A stretch of 64,000 nt of DNA from Orobanche coerulescens (Eukaryota; Streptophyta; Magnoliopsida; Lamiales; Orobanchaceae). A program made the translations under genes and the position numbers. Numbering within the stretch: the stretch's first letter is position 1; the number at the start of each line of letters is the position of its first letter. The stretch lies in NCBI GenBank assembly GCA_033398695.1, contig CM065802.1:137440096-137504095 (forward strand). Direction: 5' to 3'. The notes beneath the pieces were generated by a model, which was given only the letters and a program-made list of their open reading frames with translations, ran no database searches and was not told the DNA's origin. Positions 11,681-21,512 of the stretch are shown here, in pieces.

Positions 11681-12778
11681 ATCAGGTGAAGATTCGACCA
11701 GAGGATATACCCAAGACAGCTTTTCGAACAAGATATGGACACTATGAGTTTATAGTCATGCCTTTTAGATTAACTAATACCCCCGCAGTATTCATGGATC
11801 TTATGAACAGAGTTTTCCACCCGTACTTGGATAAGTTTGTATTGGTGTTCATAGACGATATTCTCATCTACTCTAGAAATGAGAAGGAGCATGAAGAACA
11901 TCTCAGGATAGTGTTGGAAACACTGAGAACGGAGAAACTTTTTGCCAAATTCAGTAAGTGCGAATTTTGGTTGAAAGAAGTAATGTTTCTTGGGCACATT
12001 GTGTCAGCAGATGGTATTAAGGTGGACCCAGTTAAAGTGGAAGCAGTACGTGATTGGAAGTCACCAACCAACCCTAATGGGATTAGGAGTTTCTTGGGTC
12101 TAGCTAGGTACTATCGAAGATTCATCGAAGGATTTTCCAAGATTGCTAGACCAATGACACAACTGTTGCGGAAATGAATTAAGTATTTATGGACAGATGA
12201 ATGTGATGAAAGTTTTCAGGAACTCAAGAGAAGATTGACTACTGCGCCAGTTTTAGCAGTACCAGAAACGAACAAGGAGTATGTGGTTTACACGGATGCT
12301 TTTAAGAATGGGCTAGGTTGTGTATTGATGCAAGATGGGAAAGTGATAGCTTACACTTCAAGACAACTTAGGCCGCATGAAGTGAACTATCTCACGCATG
12401 ATTTGGAACTAGTTGCAGTTGTGCACTCATTAAAGATATGGAGGCATCACCTTTATGGGGTAAGATGTGAAATTTTCACTGACCACAAGAGTTTAAAGTA
12501 CTTTTTCTAGCAGAAGGACTTGAACATGAGAAAGAGAAGATGGCTCGAATTGGTAAAGGATTATGATTGTGGTATTAACTATCACCTCGGCAAGGCTAAT
12601 GTGGTAGCAGATGCCTTGAGTCGTAAGACTCAATCGCAATTAGGATACCTGCTTACCACGGAAGGGGACCTAATCCAAGATTTTGAAGGAATGAGTTTAG
12701 AGGTGGTTCATCCACCGGAAATGATAATGGTCGTATCGCGACGTTAGTGACGACACCAGATCTGATAGCACGGATAGT
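11681..12778 (+). pseudogene. Element B RT palm and RNase H
   Basis: Continues pol in the shifted frame. The RT catalytic box [10 protein letters not shown] lies at 11848-11877 and the thumb has [13 protein letters not shown] stop (TGA) is at 12175-12177. RNase H starts near 12235 with [17 protein letters not shown] and has [12 protein letters not shown], followed by TAG at 12508-12510, then [13 protein letters not shown] (12592-12630). A one-base frame change near 12740 precedes the insertion site of element C at 12783. Integrase resumes at 27277. RT and RNase H would convert the element RNA to DNA within the particle. Confidence 0.9.
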
Positions 12779-12783
12779 GAATG
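12779..12783 (+). repeat. Target-site duplication, left copy (element C)
   Basis: GAATG immediately before C's first LTR. The identical GAATG is at 27272-27276 after its last LTR. Taking one copy leaves the flanking B pol sequence continuous and in phase with the integrase part. Confidence 0.95.
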
Positions 12784-13254
12784 TGTAATATCCGCAATTT
12801 TCGATTTCCGGTAATTTCTTTTTTCGGCGGAAGTCTGTTTTGACGACTCGCTCATGTCCGTTTCGTCATTCTGAGAATGATTAATTCTACACTTTTTGAC
12901 ATCCGAGTTCGTTTCGGTGTCATTTTGTTGAGTTCCGTGCTTTTTAGCGACTTTTCCGCACTTGAGTTCGATTCTTGCGAATCTCGTCCGAAACTGTTGT
13001 TTCGAGTTTCCCGCAAGTCCGTTTAACTTTGTTAGACGTGTTGTGAACTTCGGATTGGTTATTCGATCACGTATCGTGATTTCCGGGCGTTTTGGGCCAT
13101 TTTGTAATTTCTTGAAAGTTACGGGTATCCATATCTGTAATTGTTGTCTCGACCCGTTTCTTGGTCGCGTATGACTAATTATGGTATTACGCTTTCATTT
13201 CGAGTCGTTTATGTTGTCCGCGAACTTTTCGTCGTGTTCGCCCGTGACGTTTTG

Positions 13255-13735
13255 AAATCGGGTCGTCGAGCCACGGCGGTGGGATGGCCGGACGATTGCG
13301 GGCACCGGCCGGGCAGGTGCGGCAGAACCGGCGAGCGCACGCCACGGCCGGAAGGCTGCGACGCTAATCGGCAGTGTAGCGGGCCGCGCCGGTGGCCTAG
13401 CGTACGCTATCGGGCACGGCGTGGGGTTTCGAGGTTCTCGACTCGTGCGGATCGGCAGTAGCGCACGCCGCTGTCGGCCGTAGCGCACGCTAACCGGCAG
13501 GTAGCGACGCCGGCCGACTAGCGTACATTACTCGGATAAGTTGGTTAGTCCGGTGGCTCTTTGGGCCAATTAAGCGCAGCTTCCGGCCGTAGCGCACGCT
13601 AGCGGAGTCGGGTCGGCAGTTTGGTCGGCAGGGTTGGTTGGTGATGCCGGGTCGTGTGGGCCTGGCCGAGGGTACTCGGCCGATATCTGGCCGATAGCGC
13701 ACGCTAGTCCGGGAAGGCTAGCGACGCTAGTCCGG
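13255..13735 (+). repeat. Cluster of TAGCG(CA)CGCTA near-palindromes in C LTR 1
   Basis: About a dozen copies or half-copies of a 12-bp near-palindrome (TAGCGCACGCTA; the variant TAGCGTACGCTA is a perfect palindrome), separated by CCGGCAG and CCGGCCG-type spacers. The block is very GC- and CpG-rich compared with its flanks and ends directly before the TATA box. It recurs at the same place in LTR 2 and LTR 3. The position suggests an upstream promoter array that binds a dimeric factor; no such factor is known to me. Confidence 0.75.
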
Positions 13736-13740
13736 CCCGA

Positions 13741-13748
13741 TATAAATA
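13741..13748 (+). promoter_or_regulatory. TATA box of C LTR 1
   Basis: TATAAATA directly after the palindrome cluster and before a CACATTTCACTTCG start-like region. Equivalent boxes are at 19461-19468 and 25194-25201. Confidence 0.7.
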
Positions 13749-14813
13749 TGGTGGCAGTCACATTTCACTTCGTTTTCATTTCCTTCCTTCTCCGTCCGCG
13801 AATGGCGATTCATGGGCGACGAAGCCATGTTGTTTAACAACAAATCCATGAAGTTCAGTAGTCCATAACATCAATCAATCGTCCGGTATCAACCTGTGAT
13901 CCAGAGACACTAGGTAATCTTCCTTAGAACCCTAATTTCGTGAATTTGGGGATTTTTGCAATTTCGTCCGATTCGTTCCGTGTTGTTGATTAATTCATGA
14001 TGGGTATGATTAATCTTGGTAGTATTCTTGTGTTTAACATCATTTAATCCATTGTTCTTCGTCGAATCGAAGTATATTTCTTGATTTCCTTCGAGTTGAC
14101 TTTTTGGGGGATTTGTCCCCGATCTCGTTTTTCATCCATTTTCGATGGATCGATTATGGTTAAATGATGTTGTTAAACATATTCTATGGATTGTATATCC
14201 ATATTTCAACTTCGAATTCCGTTTTCGTGATTTGACGGAACGAATCGTGTTCTTGGCCGTTTTGGGGGAAATCCTTGAACTTTCGTCATTCGTTCTTTGA
14301 ATTCAACGGCTTTGAGTCGTGTTATGAAATTCATTTCATTGTTATTATTGTCCTTCGTAGTTTATGACGTGAGTTGGCGATCGGTGGAGTCGGCGGGTTC
14401 GTAATCGGTTCGTGTCAACCTACTTTGGTCGATTCTCCGCGTTGTTCTTATTCGAGGCAAGTACCTTGTCCATACTTTTCTTGTTTCGTGGATATGATGA
14501 TTGGTGATCGTCTTGATTTGTTTGTTTGTTTGAAATGAGTTTTCAAAAGATTTGGTTAGCCTCGTTAAAGGCCCTCTTTCAAAACCGTGGGTGTTTTGTG
14601 ATTGGTGTGGTTCGTGAATAACTATGTGAATTCTATGTATATGCTTGGTGTTCATGTTGCACTTGGTATTGTGTGTGGACGTATATTATTTCATTTCGGT
14701 GCGTTGTGGATTGACGTGGTGTTTTGCTAAGTGTTTGATGCCTCTGGGCGAATTGTTTGAATATCCTTGATGTGATATGTTATTTGTGTGAATGTGTGGA
14801 TATGGTTGAAGGT

Positions 14814-14955
14814 CTACGGTGGCACATGGCATGTGATCATGTGGCCAGGATGCAACAAGTGATTGATCCAACCGTGAGAGCCTGAGATAATCTACGGTGG
14901 CACATGGCATGTGATCATGTGGCCAGATGCAACAAGCGATTGATCCAACCGTGAG
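14814..14955 (+). repeat. 78-bp tandem duplication in C LTR 1
   Basis: Two units starting CTACGGTGGCACATGGCATG at 14814 and 14892, each ending near a GATTGATCCAACCGTGAGA block. The same pair is in LTR 2 (20521 and 20599) and LTR 3 (26269 and 26348). Confidence 0.9.
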
Positions 14956-15810
14956 ATGTGTGTGATTTGTTTCGCTAGCCACTCGGGAGGGTCCTTCGAG
15001 GCCTCGGGTGGGATGTCGGTGGTATCGTCCGGTCTGGCGATGCGCGTGCGTGATTATGTTTCGTTGATTTTACGTCCGTTGAGGACACGTGATGTTGGGC
15101 TCGACCACCGTAAATTGTTGGTGATTTCCTATTTGCGAAAACAAAACATTTGGGTGTGACCACTATTGATTTTGGAAAGAGAAGGATTTCATAGTCCTAA
15201 ATTGTTTTCTATTAAAACTCTCGATGGCATTTTAAAGCTTTGTAAATTGTTCCCCTTATTTGCGATCTTTCGTTTTGGATATGTTTACCCAAACTCTTGC
15301 CTCGGGAAGTACTTTTCTTTACGTTTGGATCTTTGAGGATTCTGATTATTATTGTTCTTGGAACTTGTATTGTATGGCTCGTATTTTTGCACTTGTACTT
15401 GCACTAGCAAAACGGTGGAGTTTTGCTAACCCCCGAGTATTCGGGGGTGGATGTCTATTTTGCATTCGTGTTTTGGAGCATAGCACAGGGTCGGCACGAA
15501 GGATGATGAAAGATGAACGATACTAATCACACGGGGATTTGTTGATGTCGTTTTGGTCTAGCCGTATTTTCTTTTCCATTGAAGTATCTTTTTCCCGTTG
15601 TACGGGAGTTTATTGTATTTTGACCCCTGCGTGGGTATGTGTTTGGAATTGAGTTGTATGTTATTATTGAAAGACCAAGTCGGTCTACTGAGTCATTTTA
15701 GCCTTAAAGGCGAGGTTTAGATGTTTGATTTTAGTTATCAGCCTGGTAGATCCTCGAGGAGAGGGTCTACGGCGTGTAATATCCCTGAGCGGATTGGGGG
15801 TGTTACAGAA

Positions 15811-15822
15811 TGGTATCAGAGC
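15811..15822 (+). other. Element C primer-binding site, first internal region
   Basis: TGGTATCAGAGC three bases after LTR 1, a perfect initiator-Met tRNA complement. It shows that C, though non-coding, keeps the signal needed for reverse transcription by another element's enzymes. Confidence 0.9.
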
Positions 15823-18480
15823 TTAGGTTGTGGAAACCTAGGCTGTCGGGTCAGTGGTGTCTATTGAGTTTTTGTCTCGTCGGATTTTATCTGACTGGGT
15901 CGTGTCGCGACGCGTCGTCTGAGTTGGTTTGTTGTGATTAGTATCGTGGGGCGATCATCATCTTCGTGCGACCTGTGGATGTAAGTCTCCCTTCTTTGTG
16001 TTGTGCCTCGTGTGACACGAGCTATTTCTTTATTATGAGTTAATTGACGGAATCCTCTTATGGATTTTGATTTCGTGATACGTGATTATTTGACTCCCAT
16101 TTTTCGTTCATATGAGGAGTAGTGTTGCTGTCTTGTGCATGTTTGACTTTATTTCTTTTATCCGCTGCATGAGTTCTTCTGTAATGGCTTTCGGTATTTT
16201 ACCGACTGAGTTTTATTTCGAAAATCAATTCCCTTAACCGAGTTTTGGCATTATGGCCTTGATCATTTTAGCGAAATTCTTATGACGGAATCTAGTATTT
16301 TGTAAATGGATTTTGTGAGTTTTTGAAATATTACCGTCATCGGCCTTTTTGGCGTTTTTGTGAATGGTTTTTAGCACAGTGGATTCGGCGCGGGACCCAC
16401 GGTGCTATATTGTTCCTTGTAATTACTCGAAATTTTGGGCATTCTAGCCCATTGAATTATTTTGAAAACCTTGAGTATCTTAGAAAATTAAAATTGGGAC
16501 GTACTTTTAAAACGAATTATTTTCTTGCGGTGTTTTCAAGGTGTTTTCTAATGCCACAATACATTTCAAAAATTTTCGGTTGAGGACCAAAAATATTTTG
16601 AGGTATTTTCAAATGCGATTGCTTAGACCCAAGGGTCGAATATTTTGAAAGTTTTTCACTAAAGGAAAGGTGTCCTCATTTTTGTTCAAACGCAAGATGA
16701 TTTTCAAAGTCTCGATAAAGGTGTTTGTACTACTTTTTGTAAAATGATACTCAAGATCAACTGTTGTTTCCAAACTGTTTTCAAAAGGTGGTTCTCGCTT
16801 TTAAAACCTATCATTCTGTTTGCGGACCGGAAATGCGTGTATGGTTTTCGAACTTTCGTTACGGTGTTAACCTTGGTGTGATTGAATTGGTGGCGTGAGC
16901 GTCGAGCCATTCGCCACGCATATGTTTTGTTGGCCCTCTGTGAGAGGTGTGAACCGTGTTTCTTGTTTATCGCCTCGTGGTGATTTGCTTGTTTTCGAAC
17001 TTGTGTTAGTTGTTATAGACTGGTTTTTTTTGAGTTTTTCAGTTGGTTGTTTGTTTCTTGATGTTTGTGTTTGTGTCTTGGCCGCCGTTCGGGATGTTGT
17101 AATCGTCGAACGATGCCGTTGTTGTGATTTTTGTATGCGTTGATATGCTATGCTGAGTTGGCATCTCCGGTATGTTGTTTTGCGGTGTTAGTTCCATTGT
17201 ATCTAGCATTTGTATTTTCGGTATGCCGAGCCGAGGCGTTTCAACCGTGATGTGCCGGGGCATGCACGCGTAAATTGTCCTTCTCGTCAGTAACACATTT
17301 CAAGTGTGGACTCGAGGGACACCAAATTCGATTTTGCGAATCGGCTACCGAGACTTTCGGAGTTCGCGCTTCAAAGACAGATATCAGAATCGGCTTTGAG
17401 AGGCCTTTGAAGGATGTTTCTGTTGATTGCCTGTTGTGTCGTCTCCTTGATTTTGTTGCTGTGAGTTTCGGGGACGACACTTCTTTTAGAAGAGGTCGAA
17501 TATAATACCCGTATTATTTTTGGCTTCTATATTTTCTCTTTATCGATCTATCGATACACTCATGTTCGTTGATACTTTCGAACTTGTTACGTATTTCGGT
17601 TTCATCGCTCGAATGAACTGTGATCTTGTTTTGGGTTGATCCGGTATCATTTGTGACTTTTCCGAGTTCGGTTCGATTCTTGTGAACCTTGTTCGGAAGT
17701 GACATCATTTGGTTCTACTAGTTCTTTTATTCGAAGTGGATCGGATTTTGAACTTCTGTATATTCTACTTTGTCGACTCATTTATGTTTGTTGACATTCG
17801 TGAGCTTGTCCTGCCCCTTGCTTTTGTTGATCGAACGAGTGTGTTATTGTTTGAATAACTCGTTTGTCGTTGTGACTTTTCAATCGCTATTCCCTTTCTG
17901 TGGATCTTATGGGAATGCATGTCTTGTAGTTCTCACCGGATCATCACGGGAGTTGTTGTTTGAATTTTACTATCCTTCGTGTTTCGGACATGATTGTTCG
18001 ATTTTTGTTGTCTCGATCGTTTGTTTGTTTGTTCGGTTTTTGTCCTCGTTTCTTGATCGTTGAGCATTCAGGCTCCTTCCTAATTCCCTTAAGTTTGGGA
18101 AATTAGTCTCGTTTTTTATCTTTCAACCTTAGGCGGTGGAATTCCGTATTTGTTCAGCGTTTGGCTCGCGTTCTGATCAATATACCGTTAGGTTGGTCAA
18201 TCGTATTGATTTTTGTTCATTGTGTTTTGCGATTGTTCGGATAATTGACTTGATTGTATTATCCATTTGATGACGCTTGTCACTTGTTGGTTTTATTATA
18301 TCCCTAACGGCGACGTTGTGTTGGTCGCCGTGAAGCGTGTTTACATGCCGTATACTCTTTTGCGTTGTTTGTAACATTTCGCCGTTGGGCGTTAGTTACG
18401 CATTCTTGTGTATCTCGTTGAGTTTTCTGGCGGAATATTTCTTCTCCTACTTGTTTTAAGTTTCGGACGAAACTTCTTTT
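15823..18480 (+). other. Element C internal region 1, non-coding mosaic
   Basis: About 2.66 kb with no gag or pol frame. Three parts can be traced. First, 16040-16420 resembles the 3' half of LTR F (43020-43385), with shared blocks around TTACCGTC, a GGC-rich joint, and a GGACCCACGG-type ending. Second, 17275-17505 holds a gag zinc-knuckle remnant followed by a polypurine-like stretch. Third, 17507-18000 looks like the 5' part of a C-type LTR (ATAATACCCG, then GTTCGATTCTTGTGAAC near 17670). Imperfect repeats of about 235 bp are visible from 17517. The interior therefore seems to be assembled from LTR pieces of relatives. Confidence 0.6.
17275..17505 (+). pseudogene. Gag zinc-knuckle remnant and polypurine-like stretch in C interior (copy 1)
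   Basis: Reads HFKCGLEGHQIRFCES near 17297-17343. This is a CX2CX4HX4C nucleocapsid knuckle in which the first Cys codon has become His. The frame ends at 17503-17505 inside a sequence (GACGACACTTCTTTTAGAAG) resembling the end of Gypsy pol and its polypurine tract. It is the only coding trace in C and links it to a gag-bearing ancestor. Confidence 0.55.
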
Positions 18481-18493
18481 AAGGAGGGTAGAA
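18481..18493 (+). other. Element C polypurine tract 1
   Basis: AAGGAGGGTAGAA directly before the TG of LTR 2, preceded by GGACGAAACTTC as in element B (GGACGAAATTTC before B's tract). Expected start site for plus-strand DNA synthesis. Confidence 0.85.
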
Positions 18494-18949
18494 TGTAATA
18501 TCCGCAATTTTCGATTTCCGGTAATTTCTTTTTGGCGGAAGTGCTTTGACGACTCTCTCATGTCCGTTTCGTCATTACGAGAATGATTAATTCTACACTT
18601 TTGACATCCGAGTTCGTTTCGGTGTCGTTTTGTTGAGTTCCGTGCTTTTAGCGACTTTTCCGCACTTGAGTTCGATTCTTGCGAATCTCGTCCAGCTGTT
18701 GTTTCGAGTTTCCCAAGTCCGTTTAACTTTGTTAGACGTGTTGTGAACTTCGGATTGGTTATTCGATCACGTATCGTGATTTCAGGCGTTTGGGCCATTT
18801 TGTAATTTCTTGAAAGTTACGGGTATCCGTATCTGTAATTGTTGTCTCGACCCGTTTCTTGGTCGCGTATGACTAACTATGGTATTACGCTTTCATTTCG
18901 AGTCGTTTATGTTGTCCGCGAACTTTTCGTCGTGTTCGTTCCGCACGTT

Positions 18950-19455
18950 TGGAAATCGGGTCGTCGAGCCACGGCGGTGGCGGATCGCCGGACGGTGGCG
19001 GGGTGGCCGGACGATTGCGGGCACCGGCCGGACGGTGCGCGAGAACCGCGTAAGCGCACGCTACGGCCGGAAGGCTGCGCACGCTAACCGGCAGTGTAGC
19101 GCACGCTGCCGGGTGGCCTAGCGACGCTATCGGGCCCGGGCGGTGGGGTTTCGAGGTTACGGACTCGGTCGGGATCGGCAGGTAGCGCACGCCGTCGGTC
19201 GTAAGCGCATGCTAACGGCAGGGTAGCGCCGCCGCCGGCCGACTAGCGACGTTACTGGATAAGTTGGTTAGTCCGGTGGCTCTTGGGCCAGTCGGCTAGC
19301 GCGCGGCCGCCGTAGCGCACGCTAGCGGAGTCGGGTCGATAGGTTTGGTCGGCAGGGTAGGTTGGAGATGACGGGTCGAGAGGGCCCTGGCCGAGGTACT
19401 CGGCGATACCGGCCGATAGCGCACGCTAGTCCGGAAGGCTAGCGACGCTAGTCGG
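18950..19455 (+). repeat. Palindrome cluster in C LTR 2
   Basis: Same GC-rich series of TAGCGCACGCTA-like units as in LTR 1, again ending just before TATAAATA (19461). Several units lack CA in the centre, so the exact unit sequence here is uncertain. Confidence 0.7.
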
Positions 19456-20520
19456 CCCGATATAAATATGGTTGGCGATCACATTTCACTTCGTTTTTCA
19501 TTTCCTTCTTTCTCCGTCCGCGAATGGCGATTCATGGGCGACGAAGCCATATTGTTTAACAACAAAACCATGAAGTTCGGAGTCCATAACATCAATCAAT
19601 CGTCCGTTATCATCCTTTGATCCAGAATCAAGGTAATCTTCCTTAGAACCCTAATTTCGTGAATTTGGGGATTTTTGCAATTTCGTCCGATTCGTTCCGT
19701 GTTGTTGATTAATTCATGATGGGTATGATTAATCTTGGTAGTATTCTTGTGTTTAACATCATTTAATCCATTGTTCTTCGTCGAATCGAAGTATATTTCT
19801 TGATTTCCTTGAGTTGACTTTTTGGGGATTTGTCCCGATCTCGTTTTCATACATTTTCGATGGATCGATTATGGTTAAATGATGTTGTTAAACATATTCT
19901 ATGGATTGTATATCCATATTTCAACTTCAATTCCGTTTCGTGATTTGTGGAACGAATCGTGTTCTTGGCCGTTTGGGAAATCCTTGAACTTTCGTCATTC
20001 GTTCTTTGAATTCAACGGCTTTGAGTCGTGTTATGAAATTCATTTCATTGTTATTATTGTCCTTCGTAGTTTATGACGTGAGTTGGCGATCGGTGGAGTC
20101 GGCGGGTTCGTAATCGGTTCGTGTCAACCTACTTTGGTCGATTCTCCGCGTTGTTCTTATTCGAGGCAAGTACCTTGTCCATACTTTTCTTGTTTCGTGG
20201 ATATGATGATTGGTGATCGTCTTGATTTGTTTGTTTGTTTGAAATGAGTTTTCAAAAGATTTGGTTAGCCTCGTTAAAGGCCCTCTTTCAAAACCGTGGG
20301 TGTTTTGTGATTGGTGTGGTTCGTGAATAACTATGTGAATTCTATGTATATGCTTGGTGTTCATGTTGCACTTGGTATTGTGTGTGGACGTATATTATTT
20401 CATTTCGGTGCGTTGTGGATTGACGTGGTGTTTTGCTAAGTGTTTGATGCCTCGGCGAATTGTTTGAATATCCTTGATGTGATATGTTATTTGTGTGAAT
20501 GTGTGGATATGGTTGAAGGT

Positions 20521-20664
20521 CTACGGTGGCACATGGCATGTGATCATGTGGCGAGGATGCAACAAGTGATTGATCCAACCGTGAGAGCTCGAGATAATCT
20601 ACGGTGGCACATGGCATGTGATCATGTGGCGAGGATGCAACAAGCGATTGATCCAACCGTGAGA
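20521..20664 (+). repeat. 78-bp tandem duplication in C LTR 2
   Basis: Units start at 20521 and 20599 with CTACGGTGGCACATGGCATG, as in LTR 1. Confidence 0.9.
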
Positions 20665-21512
20665 TGTGTGTGATTTGTTTCGCTAGCCACTCGGGAGGGT
20701 CCTTCGAGGCCTCGGGTGGGATGTCGGTGGTATCGTCCGGTCTGGCGATGCGCGTGCGTGATTATGTTTCGTTGATTTTACGTCCGTTGAGGACACGTGA
20801 TGTTGGGCTCGACCACCGTAAATTGTTGGTGATCTCTATTTGCGAAAACAAAACATTTGGGCTGTGACCCTATTGATTTTTGGAAAGAGAAGGATTTCAT
20901 AGTCCTAAATTGTTTTCTATTAAAACTCTCGATGGCATTTTAAACTGTTTTGTAAATTGTTCCCCTTATTTGCGATCTTTCGTTTTGGATATGTTTACCC
21001 AAACTCTTGCCTCGGGAAGTACTTTTCTTTACGTTTGGATCTTTGAGGATTCCTGATTATTATTGTTCTTGGAACTTGTATTGTATGGCTCGTATTTTTG
21101 CACTTGTACTTGCACTAGCAAAACAGTGGAGTTTGCTAACCCCAGTATTCGGGGGTGGATGTCTATTTTGCATTCGGGTTTTGGAGCATAGCACGAGTCG
21201 GCACGAAGGATGATGAAAGATGAACGATACTAATCACACGGGGATTTGTTGATGTCGTTTTGGTCTAGTTGTATTTTCTTTTCCATTGAAGTATCTTTTT
21301 CCCGTTGTACGGAGTTTATTGTATTTTGACCCTGCGTGGGTATGTGTTTGGAATTGAGTTGTATGTTATTATTGAAAGACCAAGTCGGTCTCTTGAGTCA
21401 TTTTAGCCTTAAAGGCGAGGTTTAGATGTTTGATTTTAGTTATCGGCTGGTAGATCCTCGAGGAGAGGGTCTACGGCGTGTAATATCCCCGAGCGGATTG
21501 GGGGTGTTACGA

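Larger units (their letters stand above)
12784..15807 (+). mobile_element. Element C, LTR 1 (3024 bp)
   Basis: TG...CA boundaries, followed at 15811 by a primer-binding site. Contains from left to right a T-rich 5' part, a GC-rich cluster of 12-bp near-palindromes (13255-13735), a TATA box (13741-13748), a C/T-rich leader, and a 78-bp tandem duplication (14814-14955). A 97-codon frame on the minus strand (14362-14655) recurs in all three LTRs only because the copies are nearly identical; I do not treat it as a gene. Confidence 0.93.
18494..21512 (+). mobile_element. Element C, LTR 2 (middle copy)
   Basis: Same content as LTR 1 and LTR 3, but homopolymers are repeatedly one or two bases shorter and CAG/CTG-containing sites are altered. 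Examples are GGGGG to GGGG near 19820, TTTTC to TTTC near 19935 and CGTTTTGGGG to CGTTTGGG near 19970. The right end reads TTACGAGAATGG in place of TTACAGAATGG. These are the error types of unpolished long-read sequence. The palindrome cluster is at about 18950-19455. Confidence 0.88.

Noticed and set aside
13255..13735. GC-rich block as a CpG island of a host gene
   Set aside because: It is inside an LTR, repeated in each LTR copy, and no host gene follows.
14362..14655. 97-codon minus-strand frame repeated at 20071-20364 and 25818-26111
   Set aside because: Identical only because the three LTR copies are nearly identical; no domain and no sign of selection.
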